IMG/VR virus record: IMGVR_UViG_3300013104_000001
Span: 223,407-287,406 of that record
Source: a virus
Direction: 5' to 3' (one strand)
DNA: 64,000 nucleotides
Every line of letters begins with the position of its first letter. Within the stretch, counting starts at the first letter, position 1. The translations under genes were made by a program, and so were the position numbers. Shown piece by piece: positions 24,872-31,979 of the stretch. The notes beneath the pieces were generated by a model. It was not told where the DNA came from. It worked only from the letters and a program-made list of their open reading frames with translations, and did not search any database.

Positions 24872-25234
24872 ATGTCAGAGAACAAAGTAATTAATGTCGT
24901 ATTCGATACTCGCGAACAGGAAGAAGGTAAAGCCTGGTACTCATTAATCAATCAAGTCAATGCCGTATTGGCAAGCGGTGGTCAGTATCGTGATATCAGC
25001 ATCACACAGTGGGAAATGTACCGCGAAGGCGCAGTGTTCAAATCTGACAAGGGTGTCAACATCCCGTTCTATCGCCACTTCTATCATAACGCAGGGAACA
25101 ACACTCTGGGCGGTGGTTTCCTGCTGTTTGAAGTCATTGAAGATCTGGAGCGTTTTTACAATCCGCTGGCAACACCAGAAGAGGATCTGGATGATGTGCA
25201 TATGTCATTCACTGTCACAGTGACATTGGTCTAA
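24872..25234 (+). CDS. Tandem paralogue 1, 120 aa, unknown
   Basis: Start at ATG 24872 behind TTAGGAG; upstream in-frame codons lie in the Tad2 gene and terminator. It shares a pattern with the next two genes: a central I-x-I-T-x-W strand, an insert, a segment of the type V-x-I-x-x-(F/L)-x-x-(F) and a final hydrophobic strand of alternating V/T/I residues (FTVTVTLV). Small all-beta or alpha-beta fold likely. No known family recognised. Confidence 0.72.
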   Translation: MSENKVINVVFDTREQEEGKAWYSLINQVNAVLASGGQYRDISITQWEMYREGAVFKSDKGVNIPFYRHFYHNAGNNTLGGGFLLFEVIEDLERFYNPLATPEEDLDDVHMSFTVTVTLV

Positions 25235-25244
25235 GAGGCACGTG

Positions 25245-25601
25245 ATGGAAAAAGCATTTGAAGTCACCTTTGACTCCCGTTCTCCAGCAGATGCGGGCTA
25301 TCTGTTAAAACAGCGCTTGACCAACTTCACTCACAGTGGTCGGTTGATGCGTGACGCTGCTATTACCAAATGGCAACTCTTCTCAGATGAGAAACCGATC
25401 GCAGGTGATGACGATGTACACATCTCTATCCTGCAGCACTTCACCTATGACGTTCAGTCAGGCACGGTGAGCTGTGATGTTAATACCCAGTCGGCATTGC
25501 GTGACATCTATCGTTGTTACGGCCCTGACTCCCCATTACCCCCTATCAGTAAAATACCAGGTGCGATTGACCTGGTTGTAACTATTGTTATCTTCTATTA
25601 A
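25245..25601 (+). CDS. Tandem paralogue 2, 118 aa, unknown
   Basis: ATG 25245 is behind AAGAGG; a GTG one codon earlier is less likely. Shared features with its neighbours are FEVTFDSR near the N-terminus (compare INVVFDTR in paralogue 1), AAITKWQLF in the middle, VHISILQHF after it, and a terminal strand IDLVVTIVIFY. Same size, same strand and 10 bases after paralogue 1, so it arose by duplication. Function unknown. Confidence 0.72.
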   Translation: MEKAFEVTFDSRSPADAGYLLKQRLTNFTHSGRLMRDAAITKWQLFSDEKPIAGDDDVHISILQHFTYDVQSGTVSCDVNTQSALRDIYRCYGPDSPLPPISKIPGAIDLVVTIVIFY

Positions 25602-25618
25602 CTACAGGTGATTTTATC

Positions 25619-26035
25619 ATGTCGATCAAAGCTAAAGATTTCCGTCTGCCATTACGTTCTAAGAATGGTGCGTTCTCCCTGGATGTTGAACTCAATCACA
25701 AACACTGGGACCGTGATGTCGCGGATCTGCACGTTGACGTTGCAAACATCGTTAGCTGCAAGCGTCACATTGAAAAGATCGTGATTACCAAATGGGTGTG
25801 CTATGACGAAGAAGGTATTCGTCGCGGTAGTAATAAAAACATCTCTTTGAATATCACCGAGTGGTTCATGAGTCTGAAAGGTCCGATCAATAACGACAAG
25901 ATCAAGCCGATCAGCTTCGCCCATGCAATTAACCAGCTGCCATCGGTACGCACTCCCTGGGTCAAAGATGTTCGCATGGATGTTGAGCTGACCATCCACT
26001 ACAGTGTTAACCCCGCTCAAGACTCACGTCATTAA
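25619..26035 (+). CDS. Tandem paralogue 3, 138 aa, unknown
   Basis: ATG behind ACAGGTGA. It keeps the family pattern (FSLDVELN, then IEKIVITKWVCYDEEG, then ISLNITEWF, then a final RMDVELTIHYSV strand) and is slightly longer through a central insert. It is the third member of the array and ends before a gap rich in inverted repeats. Function unknown; anti-defence or host-takeover roles are possible only from position. Confidence 0.72.
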   Translation: MSIKAKDFRLPLRSKNGAFSLDVELNHKHWDRDVADLHVDVANIVSCKRHIEKIVITKWVCYDEEGIRRGSNKNISLNITEWFMSLKGPINNDKIKPISFAHAINQLPSVRTPWVKDVRMDVELTIHYSVNPAQDSRH

Positions 26036-26043
26036 TTAACGTT

Positions 26044-26108
26044 AAGATATAATCGGCATATATCTTGTCTCGTTAGCGTAAGCTCGCTAAAAACTCTTTT
26101 AAAGTTTT
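26044..26108 (+). promoter_or_regulatory. Three adjacent inverted repeats in an intergenic gap
   Basis: Within 65 bases there are stems AAGATATA/TATATCTT (loop ATCGGCA), TTAGCG/CGCTAA and AAAACT/AGTTTT. The loop of the first contains CGGCATA with its final bases in the stem. They may form a weak terminator plus a regulatory site for the next gene. Confidence 0.4.
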
Positions 26109-26160
26109 GTATAACAAACTATCAACTTTGTAGAAAGATACTAAAAGGAAATTAACCAAC

Positions 26161-26874
26161 ATGTTACATGAAAACTTCGAAGCCCTGGTAGCGAACATCA
26201 GTGCTCAGATCAACCTCCTATTACCGGAAGAACTCCCTACCCTGATACTTACTAACAGCGGGCTTTATATTGACGATAAGCGCGTTGAACGCACAGGGAT
26301 GTTGTTGAGTTTGTTGACCCCTCAACCAGGGCATACTTTCGACGTGACCTTTGATAAAGAACTGCAGGATGCGTTTGCTCACAACAACCTGGAATTTATC
26401 AAAGTAGGTGAGGGGATTGCCTACGGCCTTCTGCGAAAAAGTACTGTGAATAATGATCCAGCGGTGTTCTGGATTCAAGTGACTAATGACGCAGACGTGC
26501 CACACGTGGTAGAGCAAGCCCGTTCGATTATCAGTGATCTTAAAAAGAATGCAGGTTATCCGCAGGCGTACAACGTAGACCAGCTTGATATAGACTGGAA
26601 TGCCATGAATTGGAGACAGTTGCTGGCGTTGTTAATAGATCGTGTTGACCCAGACCACCGTTTCCGCTTGGCTGGTAATGAACAGTATGACTTTGTTTTA
26701 TCAAGCAACGCGATTAAGTACTATCGCGAGACAACCAGTAAACACCCTATGTCTCCAGTCGCTTATCTGAATGGTGTCAATCTGTTCAGTGCCAATGACT
26801 TTAATGAGTCTCTTATCCATTGGTCTATTGCGCCGTCAGGTAGCAATCGTCCGGTTGTGGAGGCATCTGTTTAA
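26161..26874 (+). CDS. Unknown protein, 237 aa
   Basis: AAAAGGAAA lies upstream of the ATG. The protein is acidic and mixed alpha/beta, with no membrane segment. Two parts look alike in outline: an N-terminal 130 residues and a C-terminal region starting near WRQLLALLIDRVDP. No family recognised. It begins a unit after the inverted-repeat gap. Confidence 0.72.
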   Translation: MLHENFEALVANISAQINLLLPEELPTLILTNSGLYIDDKRVERTGMLLSLLTPQPGHTFDVTFDKELQDAFAHNNLEFIKVGEGIAYGLLRKSTVNNDPAVFWIQVTNDADVPHVVEQARSIISDLKKNAGYPQAYNVDQLDIDWNAMNWRQLLALLIDRVDPDHRFRLAGNEQYDFVLSSNAIKYYRETTSKHPMSPVAYLNGVNLFSANDFNESLIHWSIAPSGSNRPVVEASV

Positions 26875-26929
26875 TTCGACACACGATCTAGATGTTATAC
26901 ACGTAATGTAACGTCTGGAGTTTTCGTAG

Positions 26930-27205
26930 GTGACTATCCCGCAATTACCCGATGAAGAAGGCGTTGATGCTGACTTCCAATCCCTGCAAGCTCGTCACGC
27001 TGCAATGTTGATGAGCTTTCTTGATTTAACTGCCCGCCTTGATAAAGAGGAGGTGTCGATCACTGACATCAGTGATTTCTCCGTAGGTATGTCTAACATT
27101 ATCTGCGACCACATGCGTACTGATCCTAAACGCGATAGTTACAGGAGCACTATGGTTGAGAAACTCGAACAGGTTCTGTCTCGACACCTGCTCAAAAAGG
27201 GGTAA
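26930..27205 (+). CDS. Small helical unknown protein, 91 aa
   Basis: Starts at GTG 26930 with TCTGGAG upstream. The product is almost entirely helical, acidic at the N-terminus and basic at the C-terminus (SRHLLKKG), which suggests a coiled coil or a small adaptor. Function unknown. Confidence 0.65.
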   Translation: MTIPQLPDEEGVDADFQSLQARHAAMLMSFLDLTARLDKEEVSITDISDFSVGMSNIICDHMRTDPKRDSYRSTMVEKLEQVLSRHLLKKG

Positions 27206-27245
27206 GTGACGGAACACCCTAGTCTGTGATGAAAAGGAAAGCAAA

Positions 27246-28025
27246 ATGATTTTCGAAAAAGAAGGGGATACGTTGCACATCGTGCGACTGAGGACAAAGC
27301 CCTGGTTTCACATGACCGTGACCAGCGACCCGGATGCAAGTATGGAGATTGTTAATACCAATCTGCGACAAGGGACGTTTACGGATCCACATTTCCAACA
27401 CCAGTACGATATTGCTAAAAAGGAGATGGGCAATGACCCTGATCCACATGATGTTGTCTTTCATCAGTTTTTAACTACTGATAGTCAAAACGGGTACCAA
27501 TCAGGCCATTGGCTCATTCGTGACCATATTGCCAAAGGTTTCTCGTTAAAGCATATTACCAATATAGGCGATTGGTGGTCAACACAAGCGTACTTCTATG
27601 GTGCCGAGGATACTCCTGATCCTGACGATGCCAATAAGAAATACAAAGTGACCGATCTTGGCAAATACTTCTTTGATTCAGGTCTTTATGAATTGGGTAA
27701 GTTCCCGATGTATTTCCTGCCAGGCGAAGACGGGGCGGATACTTACGACGAACTCATTGAGACTCATCGTTTACCCCAACCCTCATTCGGTTACTCCTGT
27801 GTTGCCATTAAAAGTGGAATGGCGTTTAGTTTATTAACGTATAACAATTCAAAGCGTGCTCTTTCGGAAGATGAAAACCTTAAGGCGTGCCAGATACCAG
27901 TTAAGGCGAATGGGTTGTTATACAGTTCGGTGATGGAATTAGCAATGGCCAAGAACACTCCAGTTTGGTTTGTCCTGGAGATGCTCGAAACCGCGACTGA
28001 TCCCGAATGGCATTTTGTTAATTGA
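27246..28025 (+). CDS. Unknown protein, 259 aa
   Basis: AAAAGGAAAG precedes the ATG. The protein is rich in Asp, His, Phe and Tyr. It contains a PDPHD step near residue 65 and a DTPDPDDANKKY step near 121, and no known active-site motif is apparent. It stands 40 bases behind the small helical gene. Family not recognised. Confidence 0.72.
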   Translation: MIFEKEGDTLHIVRLRTKPWFHMTVTSDPDASMEIVNTNLRQGTFTDPHFQHQYDIAKKEMGNDPDPHDVVFHQFLTTDSQNGYQSGHWLIRDHIAKGFSLKHITNIGDWWSTQAYFYGAEDTPDPDDANKKYKVTDLGKYFFDSGLYELGKFPMYFLPGEDGADTYDELIETHRLPQPSFGYSCVAIKSGMAFSLLTYNNSKRALSEDENLKACQIPVKANGLLYSSVMELAMAKNTPVWFVLEMLETATDPEWHFVN

Positions 28026-28101
28026 CCGTTGTGGGGAATCCTATGCAATTGCAAAGTGATGTACCTACAACCACTCGTAAAATGATTTAAGGAGAGATTA
28101 A

Positions 28102-29688
28102 ATGAGTGAAGATAAAAACGTAGTAGAGACGCACGGTGATCTGCCAAAGAACGCCGAAGTCGGCGAACGCTTCACCGTTAAAGAAGATGCGATCGTTTAC
28201 GAGTACCAAAAGGACGGTACCTGGAAAGACGTAGACATCGATGAAGTTATCGATGCTGAAAACGACCAGGCGCAGACTTCCGATGACCAGGTACACTCTG
28301 CCGATGACAATCAACAGACCGCGGATCATAACGAGTCTGGTGCAAGCGATAATGCACAGCAGGGACCGGCAAGCGATACGCCGGCTGATGAAGACAATAC
28401 TAAGGTTGACCAGCAGAACACTGCCAACGGTGGCGAACGCCCAATCGATGTGCAGAACCAAACTGACAACCAGAACCCGTCGACTGATTCTGCCAAAGCT
28501 GTAGAAACGGCAGAACAGCAGGAAGAAGCCAAACAGGCCGATCCTGATCAGGAACTGCCATCTGATGATGAGCAGCGTAATCTGGAAAGTGGCGAAACTA
28601 CTCCGCGCCAGGAATCAGCCGTTAATGAAGTTTCTGACGAGAAACAACAAGATGGCGTAGTTCCTCCAACTGCACCTGCAGCTCCGCCGGTCGAAGATCG
28701 TCCACGTGCTGAAGTCAATCCAGAAGCGCCACAGTCTACTCCTGAGGCAAAGCCGGATGAAGTTAAAGTTGCAGCTGCACAGCAGCAAGCGCTGAACGAA
28801 GACAAAGCCCGTGATCAGATCGATGAAGCCGGTGCCGATGCCACTGCTGCAACCACTGCAGAACCAACCCCGGCCGGTGAGCAGAAAGCCGAAGCTGAAG
28901 CGCAGCAACAAGCTGCTGCTGATGATGCGGACAAACCTGCAGAAGCGACTGAAACCCAGCATCCAAACTCGGGTGTAGCGGATGATGTCAATATCGGTAA
29001 ACCACGTAATGATCAAACCTACATCGGTGATCAGAACGCGGCTAACACACCGTCACCTGCCACCGTGCAACATCAAGAGAACCATACTGCCGAAGAGAAC
29101 CCGGTGGTTAGTCAGGAAGAGACTGCGGTACAAAACGCAACTGATCCTGATGCACCAACGATCATCCCGGCAGAAGCGACCTCTGAGTCAATGAACCATT
29201 CGCCAGCTAATCCTACTCAGGAAACTGTGTATGTGAAGCAGGACGAAAACGTTGATCCAGAAGTGAAAGTCATCCGTCAGCGTATTGAAGAATACATTGC
29301 ACAGATGGGTCGTAATGGATCTCACCGTCGCGATGAAGGGCCAAAGCATCAGGCGCGTCTGTATAAGACACTGCATGCTATCATGGCGCTTGAACCGATC
29401 AAGTTCAAACAAGCGATGGACTACCTGCTGGATCGTGTGTATGAAGAACGTGCTGGTGCATTCTCTGATGTGTACGTGCGCCGTTACTTCGACATGCTGT
29501 CACCACAGCATCTGCAGGGTAACCAGGTGAAAGAGTTTGACAATATCCTGTCACTCGTCGCCAATGTTGGTTACTCGAAGAACCGCAGTCGTGCTCTGCA
29601 GGATATCGATCTGCAGCGTGCTCTGAAGAACATTCAGGATGCGGGTAAGCAACAGCGTATGGCAGCGTACTTCTCTGCTCTGCGTTAA
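28102..29688 (+). CDS. Acidic disordered protein with folded C-terminal domain, 528 aa
   Basis: AAGGAGAG precedes the ATG. Residues about 45-385 are very acidic and low complexity (Asp, Glu, Gln, Ala, Asn, Pro), with no hydrophobic core. Residues about 390-528 form a compact helical domain ending SALR. This shape is seen in scaffolds, nucleic-acid mimics and some structural proteins. A two-paralogue origin is not visible. It is the last gene before a convergent terminator. Function unknown; an abundant virion-associated or DNA-mimic role is a guess. Confidence 0.75.
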   Translation: MSEDKNVVETHGDLPKNAEVGERFTVKEDAIVYEYQKDGTWKDVDIDEVIDAENDQAQTSDDQVHSADDNQQTADHNESGASDNAQQGPASDTPADEDNTKVDQQNTANGGERPIDVQNQTDNQNPSTDSAKAVETAEQQEEAKQADPDQELPSDDEQRNLESGETTPRQESAVNEVSDEKQQDGVVPPTAPAAPPVEDRPRAEVNPEAPQSTPEAKPDEVKVAAAQQQALNEDKARDQIDEAGADATAATTAEPTPAGEQKAEAEAQQQAAADDADKPAEATETQHPNSGVADDVNIGKPRNDQTYIGDQNAANTPSPATVQHQENHTAEENPVVSQEETAVQNATDPDAPTIIPAEATSESMNHSPANPTQETVYVKQDENVDPEVKVIRQRIEEYIAQMGRNGSHRRDEGPKHQARLYKTLHAIMALEPIKFKQAMDYLLDRVYEERAGAFSDVYVRRYFDMLSPQHLQGNQVKEFDNILSLVANVGYSKNRSRALQDIDLQRALKNIQDAGKQQRMAAYFSALR

Positions 29689-29703
29689 TTGATCTTTTGA
29701 TCA

Positions 29704-29740
29704 GCATAGGGAGAGGGCAAACGCCCTCTCCTTTATGCCG
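29704..29740. terminator. Convergent-junction terminator with TTTATGCCG
   Basis: A perfect 9-bp stem GGAGAGGGC/GCCCTCTCC with loop AAAC is preceded by GATCAGCATA and followed by TTTATGCCG. It lies between converging genes. Confidence 0.85.
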
Positions 29741-29759
29741 TCTATTCTTTTTTTTTTGT

Positions 29760-30263
29760 TTAAACTAAGCTACCATTGAACGCGACAACATCATTTCCAA
29801 TAAATGGATTATATCTCACCATCGAACCTAGCGTGTAATCGTAATAGATGAAGTCAATGCACTGGGCGCCATTGTAAGTAGTGTATGCTTTTGATGTGAA
29901 CCCATTACGGTTTAATGCAATGTAAGACGGTCGACTACTTATCGCAGTAAACCTCAGCAGGACCTGTTTTTGGTTGGTAGTGTTATCGTTAAACACGGGT
30001 AATGATGGATGCGCGTGTCTAGCGATAGTACACATCCATGAATCCCAAGTGAACCACTCTTTGTACGGAGTACCGTACATATTGTTGGATGCATCTAAAG
30101 TAGTATTGACATACGTACCTGCATACTTCTGCATTGCAGTTCTGCCGTCCGCTACCTTCGTGTATTTAGCCGCATTGTTATTGAGCCATGTCAAGAATTC
30201 GGCATAGCTCATCTTAGCCCCAATGCTGGGTTGATGTTTACCACCGATCAACATTTCTAACAT
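29760..30263 (-). CDS. Probable virion/tail protein, 167 aa, MLEML family
   Basis: TAAGGGAAAA precedes the ATG. Paralogous over its whole length with the gene upstream of it: both begin MLEML, then a Gly/Lys turn, then MSY-x-(E/D)F-x-x-WLNNN-x-AKYT. Both later share GTPY-x-x-WFT and SRPS-x-x-x-x-NRNG. Both end in a segment of the type (V/M)RYNP/RWNP followed by a short FNGSLV or FDGTLV tail. Likely a small tail-tip or receptor-contact protein, from its place beside a glycine-rich adhesin; this is inference. Confidence 0.75.
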   Translation of the reverse strand: MLEMLIGGKHQPSIGAKMSYAEFLTWLNNNAAKYTKVADGRTAMQKYAGTYVNTTLDASNNMYGTPYKEWFTWDSWMCTIARHAHPSLPVFNDNTTNQKQVLLRFTAISSRPSYIALNRNGFTSKAYTTYNGAQCIDFIYYDYTLGSMVRYNPFIGNDVVAFNGSLV

Positions 30264-30275
30264 GATTATTTTCCC

Positions 30276-30785
30276 TTAAACAAGCGTACCATCAAATACA
30301 ACCGGAGTACTTGCAATGGACGGATTCCAACGCATCATGATACCTGTGGCATTATCATGATAGATAAAGTCAATTAACTGTCGACCGCCGAATGTAGAAT
30401 ATGAAATACTGTTATATCCATTTCGGTTGATGCCAAGGAAAGATGGGCGAGAAATATACGTCCCAAGTTTTATTAAGCAAAACTGTTTATTAGCCAGCAT
30501 GTAATCGAAGACTGATTGAATAGGGCAAGAGTGTCTAATAAACCTGGCGAAAGGTGAGTCGTGTGTAAACCAGTTGTTATACGGAGTACCCCACATGTTC
30601 CCGCCATCAGCAGTCATCGCTATACTGACATACGCATTCTGGTAATTAGATGAAGACGTGGTGATGGCAGGACTCGTTGTCAAAGCAGTGTATTTAGCTT
30701 TGTTATTGTTAAGCCAAATAACGAAATCAGAGTACGACATCCCCGTAACTTTCTTCTTACCTCCTGCCAATAACATTTCTAACAT
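30276..30785 (-). CDS. Probable virion/tail protein, 169 aa, MLEML family paralogue
   Basis: GAGG lies about 10 bases before the ATG. See shared positions with its downstream neighbour: N-terminal MLEMLL, WLNNNKAKYT, GTPYNNWFT, SRPSFLGINRNG and a closing FDGTLV. Divergence is about as expected for an old duplication. A run of eleven G (minus strand) lies 50 bases upstream of its start and could alter its expression. Confidence 0.75.
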   Translation of the reverse strand: MLEMLLAGGKKKVTGMSYSDFVIWLNNNKAKYTALTTSPAITTSSSNYQNAYVSIAMTADGGNMWGTPYNNWFTHDSPFARFIRHSCPIQSVFDYMLANKQFCLIKLGTYISRPSFLGINRNGYNSISYSTFGGRQLIDFIYHDNATGIMMRWNPSIASTPVVFDGTLV

Positions 30786-30835
30786 ACATATACCTCGGTA
30801 CGAATTTCGTTTTTGACGGTGTCTATATCATTTCT

Positions 30836-30846
30836 CCCCCCCCCCC
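30836..30846 (-). repeat. Homopolymer of eleven G (C11 on the plus strand)
   Basis: The only long C/G homopolymer I saw in the window. It lies between two tail-type genes, 50 bases upstream of the start at 30785. Long G runs slip during replication and can vary promoter spacing. None of the three reading phases joins an upstream ATG to the gene, so any effect would be on transcription or RNA rather than coding. Confidence 0.6.
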
Positions 30847-30871
30847 TGCAAACCGCATGCCAACTTTTAGA

Positions 30872-30902
30872 CGGCATAAACGGGACAGCAACTGCCGCCC
30901 CA
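30872..30902 (-). terminator. Minus-strand terminator with TTTATGCCG tail
   Basis: On the minus strand an imperfect stem (GGGCGGCAG with CTGTCCC) is followed directly by GTTTATGCCG. It ends the glycine-rich adhesin transcript. Confidence 0.55.
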
Positions 30903-30931
30903 GATCCTGGTATCGAGTTGTAACTGGCGCG

Positions 30932-31867
30932 TTATAGTATCGTTTTCTGATCTAAAGTATTCTGATCAGGGAAGCCACGGCCTACTCCCCAAATAATACG
31001 AACTGCTCCGTTACCGCCAGCTCCCAGCCAGCTTGTCCCGTCACTACGATACTGAGTGGCTCCGCCGCCTCCAAATCCACCGCCCGAGATCACCGCAGGA
31101 TAACCAGCACCTGATCCTGGATTGTCCTTAATCCTACCCATAGGTCGAATTCCTCCGCCCCCACGTCCTGTGTAGGTATTGACAAGGTTTGCTGTTACCA
31201 TGGATACCGTTCCGCCATAACCAGCGCCAGTATCATTCGGCATCTTCTGAGCCGCTCCATAGGTCGCACCAACACTTCCATCACCTAAATAGCCACCTGC
31301 CCCTCCTCCGCCAACTGCACGTGCGAGAAGCGTTCCTGTGGCCCCTATGCCACCATTACCGCCACCGATGAGCGGTGCTGCTAAATCATGGACAAGGGTA
31401 TCTGCTGCTCCTAGTACTCCGGCAACGGCTGTGAGTAAATAATCAAGGTGCGATCCAACCTGACCCCCAAGCTGTACTTTGACGTTAATCAAAGAACTCA
31501 GTGACAGATCTTCACCTCCTCCTGTAGCTCGGAGTATGTAGACTCCATTGTGCAGTATTCCAGAACTCAGTCCTTTGGCCCCTGCATATACTCCTTTCGT
31601 ACCCGCGGTGAGTCCATCGCCACCTTTCCCAACAATCACAGAAAGATGCTCACCTGGTCTGACCGGTATCCAGTTTCGATACCGTAATGCGCCTCCTGTA
31701 CCACCCTGATGCTGTAACAATGTGTTACTGGCCGATTGACCTCCACCTACCGCGACCGCACTCATCCGGTTTACTCCTTGCGGAACAACAAGATCTTGAG
31801 TACCTGCAGTGGTAAAGGTTTGTTGACCAACAGCATGGGGAGCTGTGACTAACAATAACTCAAGCAT
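30932..31867 (-). CDS. Glycine-rich tail adhesin-like protein, 311 aa
   Basis: AAAGGGATAG precedes the ATG. The protein begins MLELLL (the same signature as the two smaller neighbours). It has a beta-rich N-terminal part with the common TFTTAGTQDLVVPQGV motif and many glycine clusters (GGGGAGG, GGGFGGGG). It ends near GNGAVRIIWGVGRGFP, a common C-terminal element of phage glycine-rich structural proteins. Glycine-rich loops of this type act as receptor-binding surfaces in T-even gp38-like adhesins. Likely sits at a fibre or tail tip; exact role not known. Confidence 0.75.
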   Translation of the reverse strand: MLELLLVTAPHAVGQQTFTTAGTQDLVVPQGVNRMSAVAVGGGQSASNTLLQHQGGTGGALRYRNWIPVRPGEHLSVIVGKGGDGLTAGTKGVYAGAKGLSSGILHNGVYILRATGGGEDLSLSSLINVKVQLGGQVGSHLDYLLTAVAGVLGAADTLVHDLAAPLIGGGNGGIGATGTLLARAVGGGGAGGYLGDGSVGATYGAAQKMPNDTGAGYGGTVSMVTANLVNTYTGRGGGGIRPMGRIKDNPGSGAGYPAVISGGGFGGGGATQYRSDGTSWLGAGGNGAVRIIWGVGRGFPDQNTLDQKTIL

Positions 31868-31927
31868 AGGCTATCCCTTTACTTTGAGTACCTATTTGAC
31901 ACACCACTGTGTCATAGCATTTCTAAA

Positions 31928-31971
31928 CGGCATAGAGGTGTGGACACCCTGACCTAAGCCAAGATGTCCAC
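31928..31971 (-). terminator. Minus-strand terminator after polymerase half
   Basis: The stem GTGGACATC/GGTGTCCAC (8 of 9 pairs, 14-base loop) is followed on the minus strand by ACCTCTATGCCG, again the TATGCCG element. Confidence 0.6.
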
Positions 31972-31979
31972 GTGGTGCG

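Noticed and set aside
30786-30931. Coding phase variation through the eleven-G run
   Set aside because: I checked all three run-length phases from the upstream ATG: each meets a stop before joining the 169-residue gene.
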